64,000 nucleotides of DNA, from contig JAQSYI010000005.1 of assembly GCA_029256185.1 (NCBI GenBank), positions 1 to 64,000 on the forward strand, written 5' to 3'. Made by a program: the position numbers and the translations under genes. This document shows, piece by piece, positions 44,680-51,660 of the stretch. This DNA is from Paenibacillaceae bacterium. GTDB lineage: Bacteria; Bacillota; Bacilli; Paenibacillales; NBRC-103111. Under the pieces are notes generated by a model. The model did not search any database, had not been told where the DNA came from, and saw only the letters and a list, made by a program, of their open reading frames with translations. The first letter of the stretch is position 1, and the number at the start of each line of letters is the position of its first letter.

Positions 44680-45931
44680 AAACCTCCGCTTCGTGAATCC
44701 GCTCCATATCCGAAGGATGGGTGGAGCGGAACAACCTGACCACAAGCGGCGGATACACCACATCATAGGTGGCCTTGGCCAGCTTCTGGTTCATGGCGAC
44801 TCCCCCTTCCGAACTGCCGATCAGCTCCATTGCATAACGGTCGGCAGCACGCTCCGCTTGCCGCGAGACAAAGTTGGAGAAAGGCAGCGAGGCAAAGCCC
44901 AGGACCGATACAAGCAGCAGAATGACCGGAACCGCTGAAAGCTGTGCGCCGCTCCCAACGTCCCAGGCAGACCCCCATCTACGGACTATCCGCCTCAGAA
45001 GCCAGCTGCCCAGCGCCAGCATGAAGAGCGCGGAGGCAACCGCCCCCAGAGCGCTCCACTCCAGATGATGCAGCACATAATGACCCATCTCGTGGGCCAC
45101 AATCAGCAGCGCTTCCTTCTGCTCCAGCCGCAGGAGCGTATCCCACAGCACAATCCGCAGAGTCGGTCCGATTCCGTTGACATAAGCGTTGTAGGCATTG
45201 CTCTTGGTGGACATATCCGCTTCATATACCCGGTCCGCAGGGACATCCGCCCGGTCTGCCAATAGGAGAATCTGCTGCTCCAGCACAGGATCGGACAAGC
45301 GGCTGTACCGGTTGAACAACGGATCGACAAAAACCGGCTGGATCACCATCATAAACAGAATCAGCGGGACCGACAGCAGCCACAGCTTAAACCACCATCT
45401 GCCCCCTTTGCGTATAAACCAGAAAGCAACTGCGATTGCAATAATCAACGGAACAGTCTCCACCCCGAAGGAGACCGCCTTGTCGCGCAGCCAGCTTAAC
45501 ACTCCTTGGGTGGAGATTCCATTGTTGTATGACAGCCGGTATCCGATAAAACGGACGGGCAGCCATGCCGCGAATACAATGGCGTTAACCAGCGCCACAT
45601 ACAGAGGCAGCTTCAAAAAGCCGGGCAGCCGTGAGGCCTTAAGCCTCTTCTCCATCCGTCCGGACCAGCCGCTGAACAGCATGATGATATAGATACCCCA
45701 TTCCCAGGGATAAGAGATAAAAAACAACCAGTTACGCTGGGCGGAGTACACTTCACTTATTTCAAGCTCCTGCGGAGTCATAAACACGGCAGGGTCCGCC
45801 GCGGTACCCATATAAGCCGCCGGAACCGTGTTAGCTCTGGTGAGCCAAAGGCAGACGGCAGCCGCTGCAGCATAAACTGCGAACCATAACCAATAACGGC
45901 GGATATATCGATAACCGGCGGCCAACTGCAT
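44663..45931 (-). CDS. M48-family membrane zinc protease (Ste24/CAAX protease-like)
   Basis: About 422 residues with five or more membrane helices (YWLWFAVYAAAAAVCLWLT first). Zinc motif HEMGHYVLHH in LLIVAHEMGHYVLHHLEW and third ligand Glu in RQAERAADRYAMEL. DPLFNRYSRLSDPVLEQQIL is a Ste24-type segment. Family members clip membrane proteins or peptides at the cytoplasmic face. ATG 45931 sits six bases after GGGAGGGA; ATG 45937 also in frame. Paired with the overlapping downstream hydrolase. Confidence 0.9.
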   Translation of the reverse strand: MQLAAGYRYIRRYWLWFAVYAAAAAVCLWLTRANTVPAAYMGTAADPAVFMTPQELEISEVYSAQRNWLFFISYPWEWGIYIIMLFSGWSGRMEKRLKASRLPGFLKLPLYVALVNAIVFAAWLPVRFIGYRLSYNNGISTQGVLSWLRDKAVSFGVETVPLIIAIAVAFWFIRKGGRWWFKLWLLSVPLILFMMVIQPVFVDPLFNRYSRLSDPVLEQQILLLADRADVPADRVYEADMSTKSNAYNAYVNGIGPTLRIVLWDTLLRLEQKEALLIVAHEMGHYVLHHLEWSALGAVASALFMLALGSWLLRRIVRRWGSAWDVGSGAQLSAVPVILLLVSVLGFASLPFSNFVSRQAERAADRYAMELIGSSEGGVAMNQKLAKATYDVVYPPLVVRLFRSTHPSDMERIHEAEVYGRGE

Positions 45932-46047
45932 AAACATTCCCTCCCGGGCGGGTTGTAGTCAAAGCAAGCTCATGTAAACCTTTTCCACAAAAACTATCTT
46001 ATCACACGGCGACCTTCTGTGCATGTCCGTGGCCGCCAACCGGCCGC

Positions 46048-46215
46048 CAGGGCGTGTTTGCAACTCCGAGGGGAGCAGATAACACCCAAATTTTCGTTCC
46101 AGGCAAGGCACTTTTGTGCAGGCGTACCGGGGACCCCGGGCCAAGCGAAAGTAACGAAGCAGGGGGCGAAAAGGCGGTGAAAGGTGCCATCAAGCGGGTT
46201 TGCTAACAGAACCTA
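46048..46215 (+). mobile_element. MITE-like element, copy 2 (degraded ends)
   Basis: Interior closely matches the copies at 28996 and 60609 (AAATTTTCGTTCC, GTACCGGGGACCCCGGGCC, GGCGAAAAGGCGG). The left end AGGGCGTGTTTG is good; the right end is altered (AACAGAACCTA), so the terminal repeats no longer match well. Older or inactive copy. Confidence 0.82.
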
Positions 46216-46350
46216 GTTCCGCAGTGCCGCGGGCACCTTGCCCTGAGCTGTGGGAAGGCATTCATGGTCCATCCCCACTATAAAGAATCAACCGTCATAG
46301 GTTGCCGCTTATGCATACCATTCGTCAGTTCGCTCTCTCTCTATGAGCAA

Positions 46351-46396
46351 AAAAGGATCTCCAATCCCGCTCTTAAACGGGAGAGTAGATCCTTTT
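46351..46396 (-). terminator. rho-independent terminator of the metal-ATPase operon
   Basis: Arms AAAAGGATCT / AGATCCTTTT with an inner CCCGCTCTTAAACGGGAG hairpin; A-run upstream gives a T-run on the minus strand. 60 nt after the last gene. Confidence 0.82.
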
Positions 46397-46455
46397 GACA
46401 GACAACCGATATAGAGTTATCTAACAGTAAAACCGGTTGATAGTTCACTTGCTGC

Positions 46456-46710
46456 TTACACAGCCTCAGGGATGGATTGGCTTTCCTTCTCTGCGATGAT
46501 GTCCTCAATCAGTTCCTTGGTTTCCATCAGCTCTTCCAGGGACATGGAGCGGTAATCCTTGGAGGCTTTCGGGGTTACATTGATTCCCTGGTTGCGGAGG
46601 AAGGAATCCACCTGCTCCTGGTTCTTTTTGTACACGTAATAACCTACCGCGCAAATGCCCACGCCGATTAATGCACCCTTGATGTGATCATTGTTAATCC
46701 CTGCGAACAT
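46456..46710 (-). CDS. small single-span membrane protein of metal-ATPase operon (PacL-like)
   Basis: 84 residues: a short N-terminus with NNDHIKG, one membrane helix (ALIGVGICAVGYYVYKK), then a charged cytoplasmic helix rich in Glu (LEELMETKELIEDIIAEKES). Layout resembles YtxH/PacL-type partners; PacL proteins of mycobacteria (DUF1490) pair with CtpC/CtpG/CtpV metal ATPases, but sequence similarity to them is not claimed. AAGGAGG precedes ATG 46710. Preceded by two tandem leader elements. Last gene of the operon; an assembly or metal-relay partner is my inference. Confidence 0.75.
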   Translation of the reverse strand: MFAGINNDHIKGALIGVGICAVGYYVYKKNQEQVDSFLRNQGINVTPKASKDYRSMSLEELMETKELIEDIIAEKESQSIPEAV

Positions 46711-46727
46711 TGAAATTCCTCCTTAAA

Positions 46728-46784
46728 AGTTTTGAGTTCTTTGCCGGTAATCCGGCATAAGCGAAAAACTCGCTTCGAAAGCAT
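46728..46784 (-). promoter_or_regulatory. two-hairpin leader element, copy 3
   Basis: In the gene's direction: CGAAGCGAGTTTTTCGCTT hairpin (stem AAGCGA/TCGCTT), GCCGG-ATTA-CCGGC hairpin, AACTCAAAACTTTT, then AAGGAGG and the 84-codon gene. The best-formed of the four copies. Confidence 0.7.
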
Positions 46785-46790
46785 AGGCCT

Positions 46791-46847
46791 AGTTTTGAGT
46801 TCTTTGCCGGTAATCCAGCATAAGCGAAAAACTTGCTTCGAAAGCAT
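46791..46847 (-). promoter_or_regulatory. two-hairpin leader element, copy 4 (tandem)
   Basis: Tandem duplicate of copy 3 at 63-bp spacing, directly after the stop of the 284-codon gene. A few changes: first stem AAGCAA/TCGCTT is weakened; second stem GCTGG/CCGGC keeps pairing through a G-U. Confidence 0.65.
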
Positions 46848-46858
46848 CCGCTAAATTT

Positions 46859-47713
46859 TTAAACGAATAATCTTTCACACTTCTTGTTGACCAGAATCTT
46901 GCTGCACCCGCCCGGATATTCGTAGCAGTTGGTGGCACAGCTGCCGGCAACACCGGGCCGCCCCCCGATGGAGATGGTTTTCCCTTCCGAGTTCTGCTTC
47001 TCGATGAATTTGGAGAGGAAGCGCTTGAAGAACTTCAGCTTGCCCTTCTGGTCCGCATTCTCGTAGACCGTCACATCATAATAACGCCCCTCGGTGCTGC
47101 TGCCGTCCTTGATCTCCTTGATGCGGATAATCGCGCCTTCATAAGAAATGTTAATCAGATGTCTGCCGAAGGTGGCGATCCATGAGATGGCCGAGGCGTT
47201 GAGCAAATTGCCCTTGTTGATGGAGTTAAACAAATACATGACCGAGACGACCTCCGGATCGAACGCTCCTTTCTCGTTGATCTCGTCATACGCATGCTCC
47301 ATCACGGCACCGATGGTTGTTCCCACCATAGTCCACTTCAGCACTTCCCGCAGAGTGGTGTTCAGAAGCAGCCCGGTGGAGGAGACCAGCCCCATTGCGG
47401 CGATGGCCCCGAGGGAATAATAAGCCATGGGCGTAATTTCCTTGACGGGCTTGTCGCTGTACAACCGGACGGGAGCCATGTCGTACTGCTTGGAGTAGGC
47501 AATGGCCGTACGGATCAGCACCTCCTCCGTATCCATCTGGACATGATTGAAGGAAATGAGCACAGACTTGATAACCGGGTTGTACTGAAAGCTCTGGATG
47601 CCGCCCTGCTCGTTAATCATATTGAAGAAATCCGCCTCGCTGCGGATCGGCAGCGACAGCCGCATCCGAATCCGGTTGGGAAGGCGGTGGACAATCACTA
47701 TGGCCGGCTGCAT
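46859..47713 (-). CDS. HMA_2-like domain membrane protein of metal-ATPase operon
   Basis: 284 residues. N-terminal HMA_2-like ferredoxin fold (IVIVHRLPNRIRMRLSLPIR; NPVIKSVLISFN) without CxxC. A hydrophobic middle follows (AYYSLGAIAAMGLVSSTGLL; TMVGTTIGAVMEHAY), reminiscent of the first membrane helices of a P-type ATPase. The C-terminus is Cys-containing: CATNCYEYPGGCSK with three Cys, plus KKCERLF. It starts 2 nt after the ATPase stop. The Cys tail could be a metal site; that is inference. Confidence 0.8.
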   Translation of the reverse strand: MQPAIVIVHRLPNRIRMRLSLPIRSEADFFNMINEQGGIQSFQYNPVIKSVLISFNHVQMDTEEVLIRTAIAYSKQYDMAPVRLYSDKPVKEITPMAYYSLGAIAAMGLVSSTGLLLNTTLREVLKWTMVGTTIGAVMEHAYDEINEKGAFDPEVVSVMYLFNSINKGNLLNASAISWIATFGRHLINISYEGAIIRIKEIKDGSSTEGRYYDVTVYENADQKGKLKFFKRFLSKFIEKQNSEGKTISIGGRPGVAGSCATNCYEYPGGCSKILVNKKCERLFV

Positions 47714-47715
47714 CG

Positions 47716-49935
47716 CTACATCCCCTTATCCATATCGTGGAATAGAAGTCTTAAAGAATTGGAAACAACAAAGATCGTACTGGAGTTGTGAAGCACAGCG
47801 CTCCAGAAAACGGACAGCACACCGGCGCCGGAGAGCACCAGCCCCAAGGTGTTGATGCCGATGACCAGGCCGAAATTCTGCTTGACGATCCCCATGGTCT
47901 TCTGAGAGAGGCCCATAATTACAGGCAGCAGCATAGGATTGTCCGAATGGATGGTAATATCCGAGGACTCGATGGCGATGTCGGTACTCTTGCCCCCCAA
48001 CGTTAATCCCACATCGGCAAAGGCCAGTGCGGGCGCATCGTTAATTCCGTCACCTACCATGACGACCTTGGAGCCGTTCGCCTGGAGGCTGAGCACAATC
48101 CTGGCCTTATCCTCGGGAAGCAGCTGCGCCTCGTAAGCATCTACCCCGATCTTGCCGGCCACCGCCTCCGCCTGCTCCATCCGGTCTCCTGTCAGCAGCA
48201 GAATCTCATGAACACCCTTGTGCCGCAGATTATTGACCGCCTTGCGCATATGCTCACGCGTCTTGTCGTGAATCGCCAGCGCACCCAGCAGCCGCTCCTC
48301 CTCCGCCACGAAGACCCAAGTGGCCCCATTGCCGGGAAGATGTCCAAGACGTCCCACAGGATCGATTCCGTTTTCTTCCATGAAAGTGACGCTTCCCACC
48401 CGGATTGTTCTGCCGTCCACCTCCGTCATCATGCCCTTGCCCACTACCGTCACGATCTCCCCGTGCTTCGGGATCACGATCTGCTGCTTGCGGCAATACG
48501 ACAGCACCGCATCGGCAAGAGGATGGCTGGAGGTTTCCTCCGCCGCCCCGGCCAGCTCCAGCACCCGGGCCTCGGTGATATCCCGGGAGGCCGTGACGAT
48601 CTGGACCACATTGGGCTTGCCCTCGGTGAGCGTGCCTGTTTTGTCGAAAATCAGAGTATCCGCCCGGGCCATGGACTCGATGAAATTCCCGCCTTTGATC
48701 AGCACCCCGTTCTTGACGGCGGAATTGATCGCCGCGGTGAAGGCGGTGGCGGTAGACAGCTTGATCCCGCAGGAATAGTCGATGACCAGCATATTCAGCG
48801 CCCTCACCGGACTTTTGGTAGCCAGGAACGTCACCCCGGCCAGCAGAAAATTGAACGGAACCAGATAATTGGAGATTTTATCCGCATAGTTCTGGATTTG
48901 GGCTTTCTGCCCGGCCGCGTCCTCCACCATATGGATGATCCGGGACACAACCGTATCATCTCCGGCCTTGCGGGTCTCCACGGTAAGATTGCCGTTCTTC
49001 AGGATGGACCCTGCAAATACCTGATGCCCCGCCTGCTTCATATCCGGCAGATATTCTCCGGTGATGGCCGCCTCATCCACAAGCGCTTCCCCGGCAACGA
49101 CGATGCCGTCCACACAGATTTTCTCGCCGGTGTGAACCAGCACCTTGTCTCCCGGAAGCACCTGCTCCACGGGACAGCGCCGGATTTCCCCGTCCTCCTC
49201 CACTTTCCAGACGAATTCCTCGTTTAGGGAAAGCAGCCCTTTGATGGAATCCCTCGTCTTCTCCATGGTATAGATGGTCATGAGCTCGGCGATATCCGAC
49301 AGCAGGGTGATGGTCAGCGCCGACATGCCCTTGCCCAGCAGCAGGGACGCGACAATGGAGGTCAACGTCAGGGTGTCTGCATTGGGACGTTTCTCCGCGG
49401 TCAACGCTCCAAGTCCGCTCTTCACCAAGGATTTGCTCAGATACAGACTGGTCACTCCCGAGAGGGAAAAGAAACGGGAATACCTTCCCGACCAGCCGAA
49501 GAAGGTCTGTCCCAGATTCAAGCGTTTGGACAAAAGCGCTTCATACCCGATGACCCCGGCGCTCAAGGCGATCCGCTTCAGCACATCCTGAGCCGACATC
49601 TCGCTGATATTGCGCTCTGTCACATTGTCCGCGTAAGCCGTTTCCTTCGCTTTCTTGTAGGCATGCAGGGAGAAGGGAGACAGCACCTCCTCGAATATCT
49701 CCATAACCTGATCCGCCCCGACCCGACCGTGATCATAATGAATCAATGCCGTGCCAATCACATAATTCAAGCGCACCGCAGAAAAAGCGGACTGGGCGGC
49801 AAATCCTTCCTCCAGTTGCACATGAAGCTCACGCATATGCTTCAAAGCAAGACACCTGATTCTGATTCTTCCCTGCTGGCTGTGGACAATAATCCCTTTC
49901 ATCAGCGGGGCGTTCTGCTGCTGCTTCAAAAACAT
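47716..49935 (-). CDS. P1B-type metal-transporting ATPase with YSC instead of CPC
   Basis: 739 residues. N-terminal HMA_2-like domain (HSQQGRIRIRC), paired helices, actuator TGE (AAITGEYLP), aspartyl phosphorylation DKTGTLTEGKPNV (Asp near 431), the P1B-specific Ser-His-Pro in SSHPLADAV, and hinge MVGDGINDAPALAFADVG. The metal-site helix reads IDYSCGIKLSTATAF, giving Tyr-Ser-Cys (48777-48769) where Cys-Pro-Cys or Ser-Pro-Cys is expected. It should export or move a divalent metal; which one is open. ATG 49935 has GGAGGGG six bases upstream. Flanked on both sides by HMA_2-like genes. Confidence 0.92.
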   Translation of the reverse strand: MFLKQQQNAPLMKGIIVHSQQGRIRIRCLALKHMRELHVQLEEGFAAQSAFSAVRLNYVIGTALIHYDHGRVGADQVMEIFEEVLSPFSLHAYKKAKETAYADNVTERNISEMSAQDVLKRIALSAGVIGYEALLSKRLNLGQTFFGWSGRYSRFFSLSGVTSLYLSKSLVKSGLGALTAEKRPNADTLTLTSIVASLLLGKGMSALTITLLSDIAELMTIYTMEKTRDSIKGLLSLNEEFVWKVEEDGEIRRCPVEQVLPGDKVLVHTGEKICVDGIVVAGEALVDEAAITGEYLPDMKQAGHQVFAGSILKNGNLTVETRKAGDDTVVSRIIHMVEDAAGQKAQIQNYADKISNYLVPFNFLLAGVTFLATKSPVRALNMLVIDYSCGIKLSTATAFTAAINSAVKNGVLIKGGNFIESMARADTLIFDKTGTLTEGKPNVVQIVTASRDITEARVLELAGAAEETSSHPLADAVLSYCRKQQIVIPKHGEIVTVVGKGMMTEVDGRTIRVGSVTFMEENGIDPVGRLGHLPGNGATWVFVAEEERLLGALAIHDKTREHMRKAVNNLRHKGVHEILLLTGDRMEQAEAVAGKIGVDAYEAQLLPEDKARIVLSLQANGSKVVMVGDGINDAPALAFADVGLTLGGKSTDIAIESSDITIHSDNPMLLPVIMGLSQKTMGIVKQNFGLVIGINTLGLVLSGAGVLSVFWSAVLHNSSTIFVVSNSLRLLFHDMDKGM

Positions 49936-50052
49936 CCCAGTCCCCCTCCAATCCAATTGCTTTTACCGCAAACCGCAATCCCGGGAATGTGCCCTTCTCC
50001 TTCCAGTCATCCAATGAAGCATTTATGCGCCATTCGGTTGTCGTGCAGCCGG

Positions 50053-50433
50053 TTAGAGGGTCTGCAAACCCTCTCTCAGCAATTGATCCAGCGTCTTTAC
50101 CACATGCTCCAGATTGTCCTGGCTATACTTGGCGATAAATTCCGATTGCTCAATTCCGATTTCAATGATCTTGTTCGCCCAACGCACGATCTTGCCTTCA
50201 TATACTTGCTCAGCGTCGTACTCCAACAGAATCGTCCCCAGCACCCCGTTGCAGCTTACCGAAGTAATGCCGGGCAGAAGCTTCAGCGCCTGCTCCACGT
50301 ACTGCTCATATTCCTTCAGAGCCTGGGAGCCGTTACCCGGATGAGTCAGCTTCAGCCGCAGCCGGCCGGGGATGCTATGGACCACCTTTACTCGGACCAG
50401 TTGTTTTAAAACATGCTTCTTCACACCAAACAT
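50053..50433 (-). CDS. HMA_2-like domain protein (soluble)
   Basis: 126 residues. HMA_2-like fold VKVVHSIPGRLRLKLTHPG and GITSVSCNGVLGTILLEYD, with arginines where CxxC would be, then a C-terminal helix (DNLEHVVKTLDQLLREG). No membrane segment. ATG 50433 lies nine bases after TTAGGAG; TTG 50442 is an alternative. Lies between the repeats at 50452-50609 and the ATPase gene in one operon. Probably a regulator, adaptor or chaperone of the pump; inferred from context only. Confidence 0.8.
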   Translation of the reverse strand: MFGVKKHVLKQLVRVKVVHSIPGRLRLKLTHPGNGSQALKEYEQYVEQALKLLPGITSVSCNGVLGTILLEYDAEQVYEGKIVRWANKIIEIGIEQSEFIAKYSQDNLEHVVKTLDQLLREGLQTL

Positions 50434-50451
50434 TATGCTCAACTCCTAATA

Positions 50452-50609
50452 AGCCCCACAAAGTGAAGGGGAACCTCTGCTGCCTAATCCGATTACTTTG
50501 CGGGGACCCCAAACATTCATAGCCCCACAAAGTGAAGGGAATCCTCTGTTGCTTAATCCGATTACTTTGCGGGGACCCCAAATATTCATAGCCCCACAAA
50601 GTGAAGAAC
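50452..50609. repeat. 69-bp tandem hairpin repeats inside the operon
   Basis: Unit 1 50452-50520, unit 2 50521-50589, partial unit 3 50590-50609. Each unit contains complementary words CCCCACAAAGT and ACTTTGCGGGG that form a 10-11 bp hairpin, with a CTAATCCG-containing loop. Placed between two co-transcribed HMA_2-like genes, so the hairpins would be in the message. The minus strand is open in one frame (FTLWGYEYLGSPQSNRI repeated), but I see no ribosome site for it. Confidence 0.9.
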
Positions 50610-50635
50610 ATCTTCCCCGTCCTGTTGAGCTGTGC

Positions 50636-51211
50636 TTACCGGTTCAGCAGGGAGGTTGCCCACCACAGATAGGTAATGCCTCCCGGTCCGCCGGTTTTGC
50701 GGATGAAGGTCTTGTACGAGCCAACGCCCACAAACAGCAGCAATAAAGCAGAATCCAGATCCAGCAAGCCGCCGGTTTTCTCGATCAGAGCGCCGTTCAG
50801 CGACTTGATGAAGACGCCGATCTCCTTGCCGATCCGGGACCTGGGATTCTCCGCCTCCTGCTCCAGACCCAGCAGCTTGATCACCGCCCCCAGCAGAATC
50901 CGGGGATCTACCGCTCCTGCATCATAGAAGATCAGCACGCTGCCGCATACAGGATTCACTTCGAACCGGCTGATGCTCTGCACACGGGCCAGATTCTCCC
51001 CAAGATAGTCGCACTGCTTCGGATTGCGCCTCAAAGAGGGGATATGAAGCCGCATCCTCCCCGGCAGGAAGCTTCTGACCTCTGCTACTCCGATGAAACT
51101 GGGAAGCTGGCTGCTCCGGTTCTTCTGATTGTCCGGCCCGGCTCCCAGCAGGCTCTTCAGAGCAAGCAGGCCCAGAATTGTCCTCAGATACGGACTGTTC
51201 ATGAATAACAT
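50636..51211 (-). CDS. HMA_2-like domain protein with two hydrophobic segments
   Basis: 191 residues; first gene of the metal-ATPase operon. N-terminal hydrophobic segment (RTILGLLALKSLLGAG), HMA_2-like domain VRSFLPGRMRLHIPS to VCGSVLIFYD, and a C-terminal membrane helix (LDSALLLLFVGVGSYKTFI) followed by GGPGGITYLWWATSLLNR. The same Pro-Gly-Arg-x-Arg motif as in the other HMA_2-like proteins. ATG 51211 follows GGAAGGCGGGG. Confidence 0.8.
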   Translation of the reverse strand: MLFMNSPYLRTILGLLALKSLLGAGPDNQKNRSSQLPSFIGVAEVRSFLPGRMRLHIPSLRRNPKQCDYLGENLARVQSISRFEVNPVCGSVLIFYDAGAVDPRILLGAVIKLLGLEQEAENPRSRIGKEIGVFIKSLNGALIEKTGGLLDLDSALLLLFVGVGSYKTFIRKTGGPGGITYLWWATSLLNR

Positions 51212-51660
51212 GAGTTTCCCCGCCTTCCTAATCTGTCAAACCAAGAACTTGCCGAAGACAACTCGCATAGCCCGAAGCGGCGGCTTGTGAACACCCTAAC
51301 CGCCTGCTCCGCTTATAAAAAAACCATAGATTTTAACAATGTTGTAACAAAAGTATATCAAAGTACCCGACCGTTTTCTACAATCGCTCCACTCATTCGA
51401 CCTGCAAAATGTGATAATAATCTTCATCATCCACAATCCCTTAACAATTATGCAAGCTTTCCCTTTTATTTAGAGCTGACCCGTCTCCTGCAATCACAAG
51501 GGTAAACATCTGACGGGTCCTTTGGCGACCTGTGTTTGCCCGGAAACCGAACAATCATCTCCCGCATATAGGTTCTGGCACGCGATTTTGAACAAAAAAA
51601 GAACTGCCCCCTGTCATTTGCATGACCATGGGCAGTCCCTTTCCCGATCTGTTTAATCTG
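51212..51660. other. 449-nt intergenic region
   Basis: Should hold the promoter of the metal-ATPase operon (AT-rich stretch 51310-51365 with TTGTTACAACATTGTTAA on the minus strand) and the terminator of the upstream binding-protein gene. No recognisable metal-regulator box. Confidence 0.45.
51592..51636 (-). terminator. rho-independent terminator after binding-protein gene
   Basis: Minus strand: outer arms ACTGCCC / GGGCAGT and inner GTCAT/ATGAC, followed by a run of seven T. 25 nt after the stop codon. Confidence 0.85.

Larger units (their letters stand above)
45938..46455. other. 518-nt intergenic region
   Basis: Contains MITE-like copy 2 (46048-46215) and the terminator of the metal-ATPase operon (46351-46396). 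No gene supported. Confidence 0.55.

Noticed and set aside
45959..46193. Small proteins within the MITE-like elements (also near 29068 and 60594)
   Set aside because: The frames recur only because the repeat recurs; they change frame between copies and lack ribosome sites.
50452..50609. CRISPR-like array
   Set aside because: Units are tandem copies without distinct spacers, and there are no cas genes.
50375..50611. Small protein encoded across the 69-bp repeats
   Set aside because: The FTLWGYEYLGSPQSN frame follows the repeat period, overlaps the start of the next gene and has no ribosome site; such peptides arise from the repeat itself.
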